Assembly (NCBI GenBank): GCA_013166775.1
Contig: JABLTJ010000003.1
Coordinates: forward strand, 149,950 to 213,949
DNA length: 64,000 bases
Direction of reading: 5' to 3'
DNA from: Promethearchaeati archaeon
GTDB lineage: Archaea; Asgardarchaeota; Heimdallarchaeia; Heimdallarchaeales; Heimdallarchaeaceae
The notes beneath the pieces are model-generated. The model was not told the origin of the DNA. It saw only the letters and a program-made list of their open reading frames with translations, and ran no database searches. Position numbers and translations under genes: made by a program. Position 1 is the first letter of the stretch, and each line of letters begins with the position of its first letter. Of the stretch, positions 35,714-45,234 are shown piece by piece.

Positions 35714-36704
35714 GTTGCAAAAAACCTCATCAATTTTACTGGCTATCTTGATTCCAATTATAATTCTTGTACTAACAGTTATTATTAGTTATCTAGCTAA
35801 AAAAGAAAGTAATTCGAAAATAAATAGAGTTGCAAAATTCCTAACAGAACCTTTCCAATTTAAACCTTTATTGAAAGATTCTGACTTGTCAGAACTACCA
35901 GAAATTAAGACACGAAAGATTATTGGAAAGGAAATACTTTTCCGTTTAAATCTTGTATATTATATTATCGTGATCTTTCTCCTTTGCAGTTTCTTAGGAG
36001 AGCTCTATCAAGTTCTTGCTGATCGTACATTATTAATAATCTTCACAAATATTGTATCTGATTCAGCTCCTTCCAGCTCTATCTGGTCAACAATTGTAAT
36101 TGAATCACCTTTTAGTTCTGGTTTTAGAGGATTTCAACCATGGTATGGAATGTATCCCAATCCAATACTAGAATCTCAGTACTACCATCAAACATGGGAA
36201 TGGATTTTTTACACTAGTGGAGTGTATAACAATTTCTTTCCAAATATGCAATATCACTTCTTTGGAGAATCTGTGAATACATTGGTGTTTTCATTTTCAG
36301 GATTGCTTATGGTTTTCATGCTAATAATAGGAACAATATTTCTTCTCCCATTGCTTTGGAAAGAAATACGAAAATCCTTTCTAGCTTCGTTATTCTTTTT
36401 GGAAGCAGGAATGATAATCGGAACAAAAGGAGTTTTTTCAAGCTTCGCTCAAGCTTGGAAAATAGAGGTAAACGATCAATTATTGCAGTATGGTGCGATT
36501 GCTATATCAAGAGCTTCAATTGCTGCAGAATGGGTGATTCTAGGACTAATCCCTGTTATAATAGGATTCTTCTTCTTCTTCCTCTGGATAGGAAAAAGAA
36601 TCTGGAAAGTTCACTACTCACAAACAGAATCAATAAGTAAGAAGACATTTCTGATTGCTGTAAGTATAAACTATTTTGTAGCACTCATTGTTCTTCTTTT
36701 CTAA
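35703..36704 (+). CDS. Polytopic membrane protein of unknown function
   Basis: 333 residues from the ATG at 35703 (a start at 35682 would add seven). The start overlaps the end of the Ntn-hydrolase gene, and GAGGTAAG just upstream is a usable ribosome-binding site. Six hydrophobic segments are visible, the first at about 10-30 and the last at the very C-terminus (ALIVLLF). A longer loop of about 110 residues between helices 2 and 3 (WYGMYPNPILESQYYHQTW...) is aromatic-rich and probably outside. I know no family for it. Overlap implies cotranslation with the hydrolase. Confidence 0.7.
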   Translation: MVIELQKTSSILLAILIPIIILVLTVIISYLAKKESNSKINRVAKFLTEPFQFKPLLKDSDLSELPEIKTRKIIGKEILFRLNLVYYIIVIFLLCSFLGELYQVLADRTLLIIFTNIVSDSAPSSSIWSTIVIESPFSSGFRGFQPWYGMYPNPILESQYYHQTWEWIFYTSGVYNNFFPNMQYHFFGESVNTLVFSFSGLLMVFMLIIGTIFLLPLLWKEIRKSFLASLFFLEAGMIIGTKGVFSSFAQAWKIEVNDQLLQYGAIAISRASIAAEWVILGLIPVIIGFFFFFLWIGKRIWKVHYSQTESISKKTFLIAVSINYFVALIVLLF

Positions 36705-36732
36705 AACCTAAGCTCTAAAAAGACTTGAGATA

Positions 36733-37143
36733 TTATCCGAAGATGATAATATCTGAAGGCCATTTATCAATCAGTAGTGTAATTATGTTAACTATAGCAA
36801 TTATAGGACCCAAAATGAAGTATTTTGGTTTTGGTTTTAATTCATTCCAGAAGAATGCAAATGCAAAAAGTGAGATGAATGAAGTAATGATATCAATTAT
36901 TCTCCACGATTCATTCTTCGAGAGAATTACAATACCAGAGACAACAAAACCAACCATAACTAATATCCAGAGAACAATACCAACAATCTTTACTATTTTC
37001 TCATCAAGGAATCTATCTAGTAACCATGATTTTCTTGACCATCCAAAATATCCTTCTTCCTCAGGTAGTTTAATATAAATTAGAAACATAAAGAAAACCA
37101 ATCCATGAATTATGAGAAGAATTCCAAAAAGTATGTGCAACAT
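36733..37143 (-). CDS. Small four-helix membrane protein
   Basis: 136 residues with four helices (about 2-25, 47-70, 78-98, 105-128). It is the intact relative of the frameshifted gene at 30921-31344; both share a SWLLD/SWILS stretch, an RII/RIV..SFISL stretch and a WP(S/K)D end. I know no function. It stands alone on the minus strand and meets the convergent membrane gene at 36704. Confidence 0.72.
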   Translation of the reverse strand: MLHILFGILLIIHGLVFFMFLIYIKLPEEEGYFGWSRKSWLLDRFLDEKIVKIVGIVLWILVMVGFVVSGIVILSKNESWRIIDIITSFISLFAFAFFWNELKPKPKYFILGPIIAIVNIITLLIDKWPSDIIIFG

Positions 37144-37229
37144 ATGAGATTTTGGACTTAGTATCTATTTAAATTTTCTCCAATTTAATAAGAAACACAT
37201 TTATTACATTTTTCAGTTCTTTATTTAGG

Positions 37230-38318
37230 ATGAAAATTGAACAGCAAGAATCTATAGTTAGTTCTGTACAATCTGAAGTTGCTGATAAATCAGAAAAAGA
37301 TGAGATCAATTTTGAAGAGAATAAGAAACGTTTTCTGAGTATTGATTTATTTAGAGGTTTAGCAATTGTAGGAATGGTTTTTGTCAATATTCTTACTGAG
37401 TTTGATAATACTCCTAGCTGGTCTAAACACGCTGTAGATTATGGTTTAACTTATGTAGATTTAATCGCTCCTTTCTTTATTTTTGCAATATCTTTGACTT
37501 ATAAAATGTCCTTTGATAGTACATTGAAGAGAGAAGGTTATGTGAAAACATATACAAAATTTGTCACACGATATGGTGCCTTAGTGGGTTTTGGATTCAT
37601 AGGAACTCTCTCTATCTTCACAAATGAAGGAATAAAATTTTCTTGGGGGGTTTTGCAAGCTATAGGTTATGCTGGTATTTTTACACTATTCTTTATTCTT
37701 CTTCCAAGAATTGTCAGATTTGTAATTGGTATAGGAACATTAGTTGGATACCAATTTATCCTTAATATTTCAGTAGAAGTAGAAGGTGCAATGATGACTT
37801 TAGCAGATTTGAATTTACTAGATGAACACGGGGGAGTAATAGGTGGGATTGGTTATGCAGCCTTGATGTTAACAGGTACAGCTATCATAGATGATTTTAG
37901 AGAAAAAAGAAAACTTCCAATACTAGTTAGTGGAGTTGTTTTTTCAGCTATTGGAACAACAATTCATTATATCTGGAAGTTCAAAGGAGTTCCACTTTAT
38001 GGAGGATTGTCTAAGGAAAGAATGACAGTATCTTATGTGTTCCTTACATTGGGTTTAGGTGCAGTTTTGTTCTGGTTGATTTGGTATCTATTTGATAAAA
38101 AAGAAATTACCAAAGGTAAAAGCAAAATACTTCAGCCTTATGGGAGAAATTCACTTTTCTTGTACCTTCTTCATCCTCTTTTTATTCTGTTCGCAATTCT
38201 CTATCTACCAGAGAGCAGTCATGCAGCCTTGGTAATGTTTGTAGCTGCAGTAAATGTAGCAATTCTTTGGTTACTTGCATTTGTGTTGGATAGAAAAAAA
38301 ATATACATAGTAATCTAA
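37230..38318 (+). CDS. DUF1624/HGSNAT-like acyltransferase membrane protein
   Basis: 362 residues. After about 33 polar residues, the RFLSIDLFRGLAIVGMVFVNI signature (35-55) opens the membrane domain, as in heparan-alpha-glucosaminide N-acetyltransferase and DUF1624 proteins. About ten helices follow; the last region, LQPYGRNSLFLYLLHPLFIL, is also a family mark. Relatives move acetyl groups across the membrane to sugars. The candidate substrate is a surface glycan (inference). Its last bases overlap those of the convergent kinase gene by four (TAA/TAG shared at 38315-38318). Confidence 0.82.
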   Translation: MKIEQQESIVSSVQSEVADKSEKDEINFEENKKRFLSIDLFRGLAIVGMVFVNILTEFDNTPSWSKHAVDYGLTYVDLIAPFFIFAISLTYKMSFDSTLKREGYVKTYTKFVTRYGALVGFGFIGTLSIFTNEGIKFSWGVLQAIGYAGIFTLFFILLPRIVRFVIGIGTLVGYQFILNISVEVEGAMMTLADLNLLDEHGGVIGGIGYAALMLTGTAIIDDFREKRKLPILVSGVVFSAIGTTIHYIWKFKGVPLYGGLSKERMTVSYVFLTLGLGAVLFWLIWYLFDKKEITKGKSKILQPYGRNSLFLYLLHPLFILFAILYLPESSHAALVMFVAAVNVAILWLLAFVLDRKKIYIVI

Positions 38319-39364
38319 AAGATATCCCTAAACCATTCTTTCAAATCTTTAGGAATTGGAATAATTTGCTTATCTGATTCAACTCTATCTTTGAATTCAG
38401 GAATCCATTCTTCTAGTTCTTGTAAAACTCTTTCAGATGCTGTTTTTTCTTTGTCTGTTTCCACTAATGTTGCATATATGTCAAATTCTCTCCATTTGAG
38501 GAAGTCTGGCAAATAATCTAACCACTTTCTATCAAGATTGTATTCCTCACAGTATCCTTTCCATAAGCTTGGAATGAAACGATTTGCAAATTCCCTTTTC
38601 TTTTCATCAGGAACATCCCATACTGCTTCATGAATACTTGCTGCTAAATCATACATAAAAAAGAAATAATAAGAATCATCAAAATCATATACAATAATTT
38701 TCCCATTATCTATGTTGAAATTATCTGCGTGAAAATCATATTGTATTAAACCAAATGCATTATTATCTCTAGGTAATTGACTAAGCTTATCTTTTAGTTC
38801 GTTGAATCTTTTGATTACAGTACTTTCAATAAAATCTAAACAATTGTCAATTTGAGCTTGAACACTCTCAAAAGCTGTTAATCTTTTAATATCTAGTCTT
38901 TTGGAATTATATTTTACTGCAGCTGAATGCATTTTTCCCAAAGTTCTCCCCATTTCTTCCCATAAGTCTTCATTCCATACTTCTGGATTCCGATAATCTA
39001 CTGCTATTCCAGGAGCTTTTTCGAATACCATGGCGTTAATGATTTTTTCTTTATATTTTATTAATTCCAGATAATTCTTTTTCTTTGATTTAATAGGAAT
39101 AGATACTTTCACTCCTGAAGAGTCTAAATATAGAATCCAGTCTAATTCAGCTTGAACTTGCTCTGAAGTATGACGTGTTCCTCCCCTTAATATATACTTC
39201 TTGTTATTTTTTTGATATTCAAAAACAAAATTATTATCCATTGCCCCAAGAAAATTCAAATCAGTTAAAACAATATCATAAAGACTACAGATCTTTTCAA
39301 GTAATTGAGTATTCATATCTTCTGGATTTCCAAATATCATTATCTTATTTTTGAGGACTTTCAC
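38315..39364 (-). CDS. APH-family (aminoglycoside phosphotransferase-like) kinase
   Basis: 349 residues from a GTG at 39364 (ATGs at 39340 and 39316 are alternatives). The Brenner motif is QYDFHADNFNID, with catalytic Asp and Asn, and the metal site is VYDFDDS. The ATP lobe has IINAMVFEKAPG. This is the aminoglycoside phosphotransferase/choline kinase/homoserine kinase II superfamily. The substrate is open: a sugar, amino alcohol or a nucleoside. Low similarity among members makes further naming unsafe. Confidence 0.82.
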   Translation of the reverse strand: MKVLKNKIMIFGNPEDMNTQLLEKICSLYDIVLTDLNFLGAMDNNFVFEYQKNNKKYILRGGTRHTSEQVQAELDWILYLDSSGVKVSIPIKSKKKNYLELIKYKEKIINAMVFEKAPGIAVDYRNPEVWNEDLWEEMGRTLGKMHSAAVKYNSKRLDIKRLTAFESVQAQIDNCLDFIESTVIKRFNELKDKLSQLPRDNNAFGLIQYDFHADNFNIDNGKIIVYDFDDSYYFFFMYDLAASIHEAVWDVPDEKKREFANRFIPSLWKGYCEEYNLDRKWLDYLPDFLKWREFDIYATLVETDKEKTASERVLQELEEWIPEFKDRVESDKQIIPIPKDLKEWFRDIF

Positions 39365-39408
39365 AAATATTTAAATTAATCTAAAAAGAAGGAAACCGTG
39401 AAATAAAA

Positions 39409-40506
39409 GTGAATCCTCTAGAAGAAAAGCTGCAAGATTTCGTTAGAAATACAGTTGATAAGAACAAATACATCTTTAATTTTCTATTAACGCTTTCAAC
39501 AGGCAATAAAGAATTTAACTGGTCAGGAGCTGAAGGTGTTATTAGTAGAGAACAAAGAATTATTGCAACTCCAACAACTCCATTCTTTATTGCAAGTATA
39601 ACTAAGCTGTTTACAGCAACAACAATCATGAAATTATATGAAGAAAAGAAAATAAACCTAGAGGACAAAATTGTTGATTATTTGCCTGAAAGCTTAGTAA
39701 AAGGACTTCATATCTTCAAAGGTGTTGACTATACTGAAACAATTACAATAAGACATCTCTTGAGTCATACCTCAGGGATAGCTGATTATTTTCTTGAGAA
39801 ACCGAAAGATGGTAAAAGTTACTTCAAGATGGTTTTGGAGAATCCAGAAAAAGAAATAACTATCGATCAAACTATTACAATTGCAAGAGAGAAACTTCAA
39901 CCAAACTTTGTACCTGGAAACAGAGCCAAATATTCTGATACTAATTTCCAACTTTTAGGAAGAATAATTGAATCTGTTGAGAAAAAAGAACTCCATGATG
40001 TTTATCTTGACAAAATCTTTACTCCTCTAGAAATGAAAAACACTTGGCTATACAGGATGTCTGAACCAATTGAGAAATCAAAAGAACCAGTCGCTGAAAT
40101 TTACTACAACAATGATGTAATCTCTTCTAGTAAACCTTTTTACGCTGCTTGGGCAGATGGAGGATTAATCTCTACTACAAACGATAGTTTAGTTTTTTTG
40201 AGAGCTCTTTTCAATGGTGAAATATTAGATAAAGAAAAAACATTAACCCTAATGCATCATTGGAGAAGTATAGGTTTTCCATTGAAGTATGGACTGGGAA
40301 CAATGTATATTGAGTTTCCAGCTGTTATGACTATGTTTCGCAAACTTCCTGGTTTAACTGGTCATTTAGGTTCAACTGGAACTTTTCTTCTATATGCAGA
40401 AGATATTGATTTATACCTTGCAGGAGCTATTAATCAAGCTAATTCTCCTTCAAAAGCTGTGATGATAGTATTAGAATTACTAAGAAAAATAGGAAAAGAA
40501 TTCTAG
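39409..40506 (+). CDS. Serine hydrolase, class C beta-lactamase/PBP4-like
   Basis: 365 residues from a GTG at 39409; no signal peptide. The nucleophile motif is ASITKLFTA (Ser63, Lys66), the Tyr motif is AKYSDTNFQLLG (Tyr175) and the KTG-equivalent is LTGHLGSTGTF. LLSHTSGIADY (117-127) is the usual loop. Archaeal members hydrolyse esters or amides of small peptides and are not drug resistance enzymes as a rule. It is the intact relative of the ruined copy at 9451-10624. Confidence 0.88.
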   Translation: MNPLEEKLQDFVRNTVDKNKYIFNFLLTLSTGNKEFNWSGAEGVISREQRIIATPTTPFFIASITKLFTATTIMKLYEEKKINLEDKIVDYLPESLVKGLHIFKGVDYTETITIRHLLSHTSGIADYFLEKPKDGKSYFKMVLENPEKEITIDQTITIAREKLQPNFVPGNRAKYSDTNFQLLGRIIESVEKKELHDVYLDKIFTPLEMKNTWLYRMSEPIEKSKEPVAEIYYNNDVISSSKPFYAAWADGGLISTTNDSLVFLRALFNGEILDKEKTLTLMHHWRSIGFPLKYGLGTMYIEFPAVMTMFRKLPGLTGHLGSTGTFLLYAEDIDLYLAGAINQANSPSKAVMIVLELLRKIGKEF

Positions 40507-40521
40507 AATGATTTCAATTAT

Positions 40522-41391
40522 TCAGATTTCTTTTACCTTTAAGAATAGCTCAGAACTATCCCAATTTTTATGGTGTCTTCTGAAAAATTTCTCCAATGCT
40601 TTAGTTCCAAAGAGCTTAACTTGAGATTCATAACATTCAAGAGCTAAGAATTTAAGTTTTTCATAACCTTTGATTGAATTTATTTTAAGTCCCCAATCAA
40701 TGTCTAAATATTTAGATGAGAGAAGTTTTTCAATTTTCTGACCAGAAATCATCGAATTAACAACAGAAGTGATCATAAACCATTTTATGCTTGATTTTTC
40801 AGGTTTCTTAGTTCCTAATGTCATGAGTTTGTTTCCTAGATAATGCTTCCTTCTTATTTTTGTGCTAGCCATTCCATAGAAATCTATATAGAACAGAAAA
40901 TTATCGAAGAGTGCATTATCTACCATAAACATCAAGGAAGCAAGAAAAACTTCAACATGATCAAAATGATTTCCTATTCCAAGAGGAGCATAAATACATG
41001 ACTTCGGATTTTCCTCAAAAATTCTTTCTAGTTCTTCTTGTATCTCTGCGATATTCAAAAACTGCTTAATTCCCTCTGATAGGTTGATCTTGAACACATC
41101 TGTGGGTTTCTTGATTAAAGGTGTTCTATAAGCTCTTTCTTCAATATCCATCCATTTATAATCTGCACTCAGTTTATCAAGTGCTTTTTTATCTTCTCTT
41201 TTTCTTTGGTCGTAAATAGCAAACTTATGGAAGTTTTTTGGAATTGATTCTAAATCAAGTTCCTTAGTATAGACGGTTATAATCAGTACTTCCTCTCTTT
41301 CATAAACTAGTTTAGCAATAGTTCCTCCACAACTGGCTACAGCATCATCTAAATGAGGAGAAAGAAAGATATGTTGCATAACCAAGTACAT
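40522..41391 (-). CDS. PIG-L family deacetylase (LmbE-like)
   Basis: 289 residues (a second Met four codons on would also do). Zinc site: SPHLDDAV at 11-18 with the catalytic Asp, and GNHFDHVEV with the third ligand. PIG-L/LmbE enzymes remove N-acetyl groups from GlcNAc-linked lipids, glycoconjugates or thiol precursors. No signal or helix. The C-terminal 100 residues are longer than in the short bacterial type and carry no motif I know. It converges with the serine hydrolase. Confidence 0.87.
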   Translation of the reverse strand: MYLVMQHIFLSPHLDDAVASCGGTIAKLVYEREEVLIITVYTKELDLESIPKNFHKFAIYDQRKREDKKALDKLSADYKWMDIEERAYRTPLIKKPTDVFKINLSEGIKQFLNIAEIQEELERIFEENPKSCIYAPLGIGNHFDHVEVFLASLMFMVDNALFDNFLFYIDFYGMASTKIRRKHYLGNKLMTLGTKKPEKSSIKWFMITSVVNSMISGQKIEKLLSSKYLDIDWGLKINSIKGYEKLKFLALECYESQVKLFGTKALEKFFRRHHKNWDSSELFLKVKEI

Positions 41392-41502
41392 TTAACCTAA
41401 ATTATTAAGATTACTGCTCATTATCTTCAGAAAGCTAGTTTTTTCAATTTGAAAATCTTGAGATAGTTTAAAAAAGTCCAAAGTATATTCAACTAGATAG
41501 AA

Positions 41503-41646
41503 ATGAGATTAAAGACTATCTTGAGATACATCGAAGTTTTGCTAATAGTAGGAACAATTCTTACTCCAATAATCTTCTATTTTACTCCTCTGAGTATATT
41601 TGATAGATTTGCATCGTTTGGTTTTAAAGAACTTCTATTTGATTAG
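41503..41646 (+). CDS. Possible small membrane peptide
   Basis: ATG 41503 opens 47 codons to TAG 41644: one hydrophobic helix (about 9-28) in a short basic/aromatic context. Directly after the stop, a second frame (+1) stays open to 41752 with a GGGVPVGIRSGRN stretch, which could be the rest of the same gene after a one-base shift. No family known to me. A small real gene or a broken longer one; the evidence for either is weak. Confidence 0.35.
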   Translation: MRLKTILRYIEVLLIVGTILTPIIFYFTPLSIFDRFASFGFKELLFD

Positions 41647-41769
41647 TCAGTGGTCAACAGTTGGTGGAGGAGTACCTGTAGGAATCAGGTCAGGTAGAAA
41701 CATAACTCAGGTTATTTGTAAAAAGGACAAAAGAAAGTTCATTACTTCTTGAACTTCTACTGAAATCAT

Positions 41770-42384
41770 TCAGCAACATCTAGTTCCTTTATTCGTGGTT
41801 GTAGAACAACCACAAGTAGAAGTGGGTTCTTTTTCACTAATTTCTTGGTTAAGTTTCTCGATTTCCACAACAATTGAGTCTTCTTGCAAAGAGCTATATC
41901 TTGCAATTTCCTCTTTTAATGCAGGATTTAATTCCTCAGGAATTTTTCTATTTTGTTTAATCCTTAATCCTTTTACAATCATTGAATTAAAAGTGTCAAC
42001 ACAACAAATACCTTGAGGATTTTTGTATCTACAAGTATTTCCAAACCTTCCCTTGAGATAAAACATAATGTGTCTCATATCTCTTAATCCGGTCTCTATA
42101 ACTGTTCTAACGATGTCATCTTCTGTGATATTAGTACAATAGCAAGCATATATTGGATCAGCTCCTACTTTATACCAGAGTGGTTTTTTAAACTCCGACT
42201 TGTGAACAGTTTTCTGTACTTCATTGTTGTAATAACCAATCTCACATTGAGGGTTTTTGCACAAAAAGAAGTCAGCATCTGCAATTTTATCTTTAATTTT
42301 CTTATTTACTATTCGTCTAACTGTAAAATTCTTAACTAGCTGTCCTTCTGTTCCACATTGAGGACATTTCTGTTGTTCAATCAT
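41770..42384 (-). CDS. CopZ-like metallochaperone with BFD-type [2Fe-2S] region and Cys-rich tail
   Basis: About 204 residues from ATG 42384 (a start 24 bases upstream is possible). An N-terminal zinc knuckle CPQCG (residues 6-10) and FLCKNPQCEIGYY belong to the CopZ N-terminal zinc-binding type. The central region has CYCTN and, after about 30 residues, NTCRYKNPQGICC, the BFD-like 2Fe-2S Cys set. The C-terminus is CGCSTTTNKGTRCC, four more Cys. CopZ-like proteins carry copper or pass electrons. The DUF998 gene overlaps its start region, suggesting one operon. The extra Cys tail could bind soft metals (inference). Confidence 0.75.
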   Translation of the reverse strand: MIEQQKCPQCGTEGQLVKNFTVRRIVNKKIKDKIADADFFLCKNPQCEIGYYNNEVQKTVHKSEFKKPLWYKVGADPIYACYCTNITEDDIVRTVIETGLRDMRHIMFYLKGRFGNTCRYKNPQGICCVDTFNSMIVKGLRIKQNRKIPEELNPALKEEIARYSSLQEDSIVVEIEKLNQEISEKEPTSTCGCSTTTNKGTRCC

Positions 42385-42404
42385 TTTATCACCTGTTAAT
42401 GAAA

Positions 42405-43019
42405 TCAATTTCGTATAAATACCATCAGAGCTATAACGAAGTAGTATACCTGAAAATAGCTAACCATGAATCTCTCTGCTAATCCCATATATGGCCCACC
42501 ACCAAACTTACCTGAAATTGCCATTAGGATAAGCACAACTGGTACTGAAACAATTGAAAACCATCCAAAACCAATCCAGCCTTCCAATGATTTCATTCGA
42601 AACCACAGAAAAATCATTGATATCATGATAAGAATGCCCGAAATAACAATGAGAATTAGATGCATTTTTCCGCGAAAAGTAACTAATTTTCCATCTTCAT
42701 CTAAAGGGAAAAATAGAGTTACTAGTAATCCAATGAAAGTACTTATCAGGAATAGAACTGGTCCAACTATTGAACCATCATTTTCAATCCCCCAAAGTAA
42801 ACTAAATGAAAATGCAAACGATAACGCACTACAAGAAATAAAGAATGAACTGAACAACAACCTATTAGGTGCTCTAACTGCAAAGAGAGAACTAACGTCG
42901 TCACGAATGTGATCATAATCCTCTACAATAAATCCTCCAATAATCCAAGCTAAGGTATAGATAATCGGGCTTAGCATTCCACAAATTGCTAAAATTTGAA
43001 GAACATTCATGATATTCAC
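42405..43019 (-). CDS. DUF998 membrane protein
   Basis: 204 residues with six hydrophobic segments from residue 5 to 200. The opening CGMLSPIIYTLAWIIGG and the DHIRDDVSSLFA loop after helix 1 match DUF998. Function not known. It lies just upstream of the CopZ-like gene on the same strand, the two reading frames overlapping by four bases if the longer CopZ start is used. Confidence 0.75.
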   Translation of the reverse strand: MNIMNVLQILAICGMLSPIIYTLAWIIGGFIVEDYDHIRDDVSSLFAVRAPNRLLFSSFFISCSALSFAFSFSLLWGIENDGSIVGPVLFLISTFIGLLVTLFFPLDEDGKLVTFRGKMHLILIVISGILIMISMIFLWFRMKSLEGWIGFGWFSIVSVPVVLILMAISGKFGGGPYMGLAERFMVSYFQVYYFVIALMVFIRN

Positions 43020-43305
43020 ACGAAATTTTACAGAACATAAAAAGGTTATGTAAAAAGTAGTTTTGTTCTTAGAATAATAAAATAAGAAGAAGGAAGAGGA
43101 ATTACTTTTTCCTATTTATTAGAATACTTAGTACGAAGAAGATTACTTGTGCTCATAACAGAATCCCCATTAAAACAATTAGATCTTTGGAAATGAAAGA
43201 GAATTGGTTGGTGTCATTTCATTTTTTAAATAGAATTTTTTGTTTCAATAACTCTTAAATATTACTAATAACTACGTTATTTTTGCATAGTGGAAGGTTA
43301 TTGAT
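43020..43305. promoter_or_regulatory. Promoter region of catalase
   Basis: Between the DUF998 and catalase genes (286 bases). CTTAAATATT at about 43253-43262 is a TATA-like element 44 bases before ATG 43306, and GGAAGG at 43291-43296 is a possible ribosome-binding site. I see no palindrome that would suggest a peroxide regulator site. Confidence 0.45.
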
Positions 43306-44763
43306 ATGGAAGGAAAAAAAGAAGCAAAGGAAAAAAAACTTACAACTTTAGCTGGAAGACGTATTGCAGATAATCAGAATTCTCTAACAGCTGGTGATAG
43401 AGGTCCTCTATTAGTAGAAGATTTTCAACTTTTTGAAAAGTTAGCTCATTTTAACCGAGAACGAATTCCAGAACGTATCGTTCATGCTAAAGGCGCAGGT
43501 GCTTATGGAACGTTTACAGTTAAAAGAGATATTACTCAATATACAAAAGCTAAAGTTTTTTCTGAAATAGATAAAAAGACTGAAGTTTTTCTCCGTTTTT
43601 CTACAGTTGCTGGAGAGAAAGGTTCTGCAGATACTGTTAGAGATGTCAGAGGTTTTGCTTTGAAGTTTTATACTGAAGACGGAAATTGGGATTTGGTAGG
43701 AAACAACACTCCTGTGTTTTTTGTACGTGATCCGTACAAATTTATGGATTTCATTCATTCTCAAAAACGAGAACCTCATACAAATCTTAGATCCGATGCA
43801 ATGCAATGGGATTTCTGGTCATTAAGCCCTGAATCGCTACATCAAGTAACAATTCTCTTTTCTGATAGAGGGATTCCGCAAGGATATGCACACATGAATG
43901 GATATGGAAGTCATACTTACAGTTTCATAAATGCAAAAGATGAAAGATTCTGGGTAAAATTCCATTTTAAAACGCAACAAGGAATTAAGAATTTTACTCA
44001 AGAAGAAGCAAATGAAATTGTAGGAACAAATCCTGATTGGGCAACACAAGACCTGTTTGAAAGAATTGAGAAAAAAGAATTTCCAAGGTGGACTGTATAT
44101 GTACAGATAATGCCTGAAGAGGAAGCAGAGAAATACAAATGGAATCCATTCGATTTAACAAAGGTATGGCCCCATGCAGATTACCCACTAACTGAGGTAG
44201 GAGTTCTTGAACTAAATCGAAATCCTAAAAATTATTATGCAGAAGTAGAACAAGCAGCATTTGCTCCAGCAAACATAGTTCCTGGTGTAGGATTTTCACC
44301 TGATAAAATGCTCCAAGGACGTATTTTTGCATATTCTGATGCGCATAGATATCGTTTAGGAATAAATTATGAGTCATTACCAGTAAACAAACCTAAAGTA
44401 GAAGTTCAGAGTTACCTCAGAGATGGTTTTATGAGACATGATGGGAATTTCGGGAATCAAGTCAATTACGAACCTAATAGTATGGGAGGTCCAAAAGAAG
44501 ATCCTAGGTATAAAGAACCACCTTTGAAGATTTCAGGAGATGCAGACAGATACGGACAACCAATTGTAGATACTGATTTTATTCAACCTGGTAATTTGTA
44601 TAGAATAATGCCTGCAGATGAACAGGAAAGACTCATCAAGAATATAGTTGGAAGTCTAAAGAAAGTTCCTGAATATATTCAAAAAAGACAGTTAGAACAT
44701 TTTCTCAGGGCAGATAAATCATATGGTGAAAGAGTAGCAAAAGGTCTAGGCATTAAAATTTGA
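43306..44763 (+). CDS. katA: Heme catalase (monofunctional, small-subunit)
   Basis: 485 residues, typical of small-subunit clade 3 catalases. Catalytic His60 in [15 protein letters not shown], Asn133 in [12 protein letters not shown] and heme-ligand Tyr343 in [14 protein letters not shown] are all present, as is the NYEPNS stretch. It decomposes hydrogen peroxide. The protein is close to bacterial catalases in wording throughout, so horizontal acquisition is likely (inference from sequence style, not a tree). An archaeon with catalase must meet oxygen or peroxide at least occasionally. Confidence 0.96.
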   Translation: MEGKKEAKEKKLTTLAGRRIADNQNSLTAGDRGPLLVEDFQLFEKLAHFNRERIPERIVHAKGAGAYGTFTVKRDITQYTKAKVFSEIDKKTEVFLRFSTVAGEKGSADTVRDVRGFALKFYTEDGNWDLVGNNTPVFFVRDPYKFMDFIHSQKREPHTNLRSDAMQWDFWSLSPESLHQVTILFSDRGIPQGYAHMNGYGSHTYSFINAKDERFWVKFHFKTQQGIKNFTQEEANEIVGTNPDWATQDLFERIEKKEFPRWTVYVQIMPEEEAEKYKWNPFDLTKVWPHADYPLTEVGVLELNRNPKNYYAEVEQAAFAPANIVPGVGFSPDKMLQGRIFAYSDAHRYRLGINYESLPVNKPKVEVQSYLRDGFMRHDGNFGNQVNYEPNSMGGPKEDPRYKEPPLKISGDADRYGQPIVDTDFIQPGNLYRIMPADEQERLIKNIVGSLKKVPEYIQKRQLEHFLRADKSYGERVAKGLGIKI

Positions 44764-44827
44764 GGAATAGAATAACTCCTCTTCTTTTATTTCTACAACT
44801 GAAAGACACTTTATCTCATAATTGTTT

Positions 44828-45172
44828 TTATTCTGTTAATTTTTCAAGATTTATAAGGGCATTAAGATAATCTTGTAGAGCATAGAAACGTTCTTCATAG
44901 CTCTTGTTTGGATCCATGAATGTTTCTCTACTCATCACATGAAATCCTCTTTCTGTTCGTTCAATTATTGTAGTATTCTTTGTTTTTATTAGTCTAATTC
45001 TAGGCATCTTTTGTATGTAAGTAATTAACTCTAACCATTTTTCAGCTGTAGAAGGATTAAATCCGATATCCTGTAAACGGGATTTTGGAAAAGGCTCATA
45101 TTCATATTCAATCTTTTGAAAAATTGCTTTAGCTCTTTCAATCAATGTTCTTCGATTCTTAGATTGACTCAT
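44828..45172 (-). CDS. Small winged-helix-like protein
   Basis: 114 residues. Helix-rich N-terminal half with PKSRLQDIGFNPSTAEKWLELI (28-51), reminiscent of a helix-turn-helix, then PRIRLIKTKNTTIIERTERG, which may be the wing. No known family. It is divergent from the EutA-like gene at 45235, with both promoters in the 62 bases between them, so it may regulate that gene (inference). Confidence 0.55.
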   Translation of the reverse strand: MSQSKNRRTLIERAKAIFQKIEYEYEPFPKSRLQDIGFNPSTAEKWLELITYIQKMPRIRLIKTKNTTIIERTERGFHVMSRETFMDPNKSYEERFYALQDYLNALINLEKLTE

Positions 45173-45174
45173 AA

Positions 45175-45232
45175 TACATTATTGTATTTTTATAATATAA
45201 AAATGTATTTAAATGAGATGTAATTTTTCAAT
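45175..45232. promoter_or_regulatory. Divergent promoters between the winged-helix-like gene and the EutA-like gene
   Basis: On the + strand GTATTTAAATG at about 45204-45214 lies 21-31 bases before ATG 45235, giving a leaderless EutA-like mRNA. On the minus strand TTATAAAAATAC at about 45187-45198 lies 15-26 bases before the start at 45172. The tract ATACATTATTGTATT at 45171-45185 is a near palindrome and could be an operator. Confidence 0.5.
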
Positions 45233-45234
45233 AT

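Noticed and set aside
42466..42912. A 148-codon + strand frame opposite the DUF998 gene
   Set aside because: It lies antisense to a gene with clear membrane-protein codon pattern; composition is not protein-like.
43020..43305. Peroxide-sensor operator upstream of catalase
   Set aside because: No clear palindrome of the PerR or OxyR type is visible.
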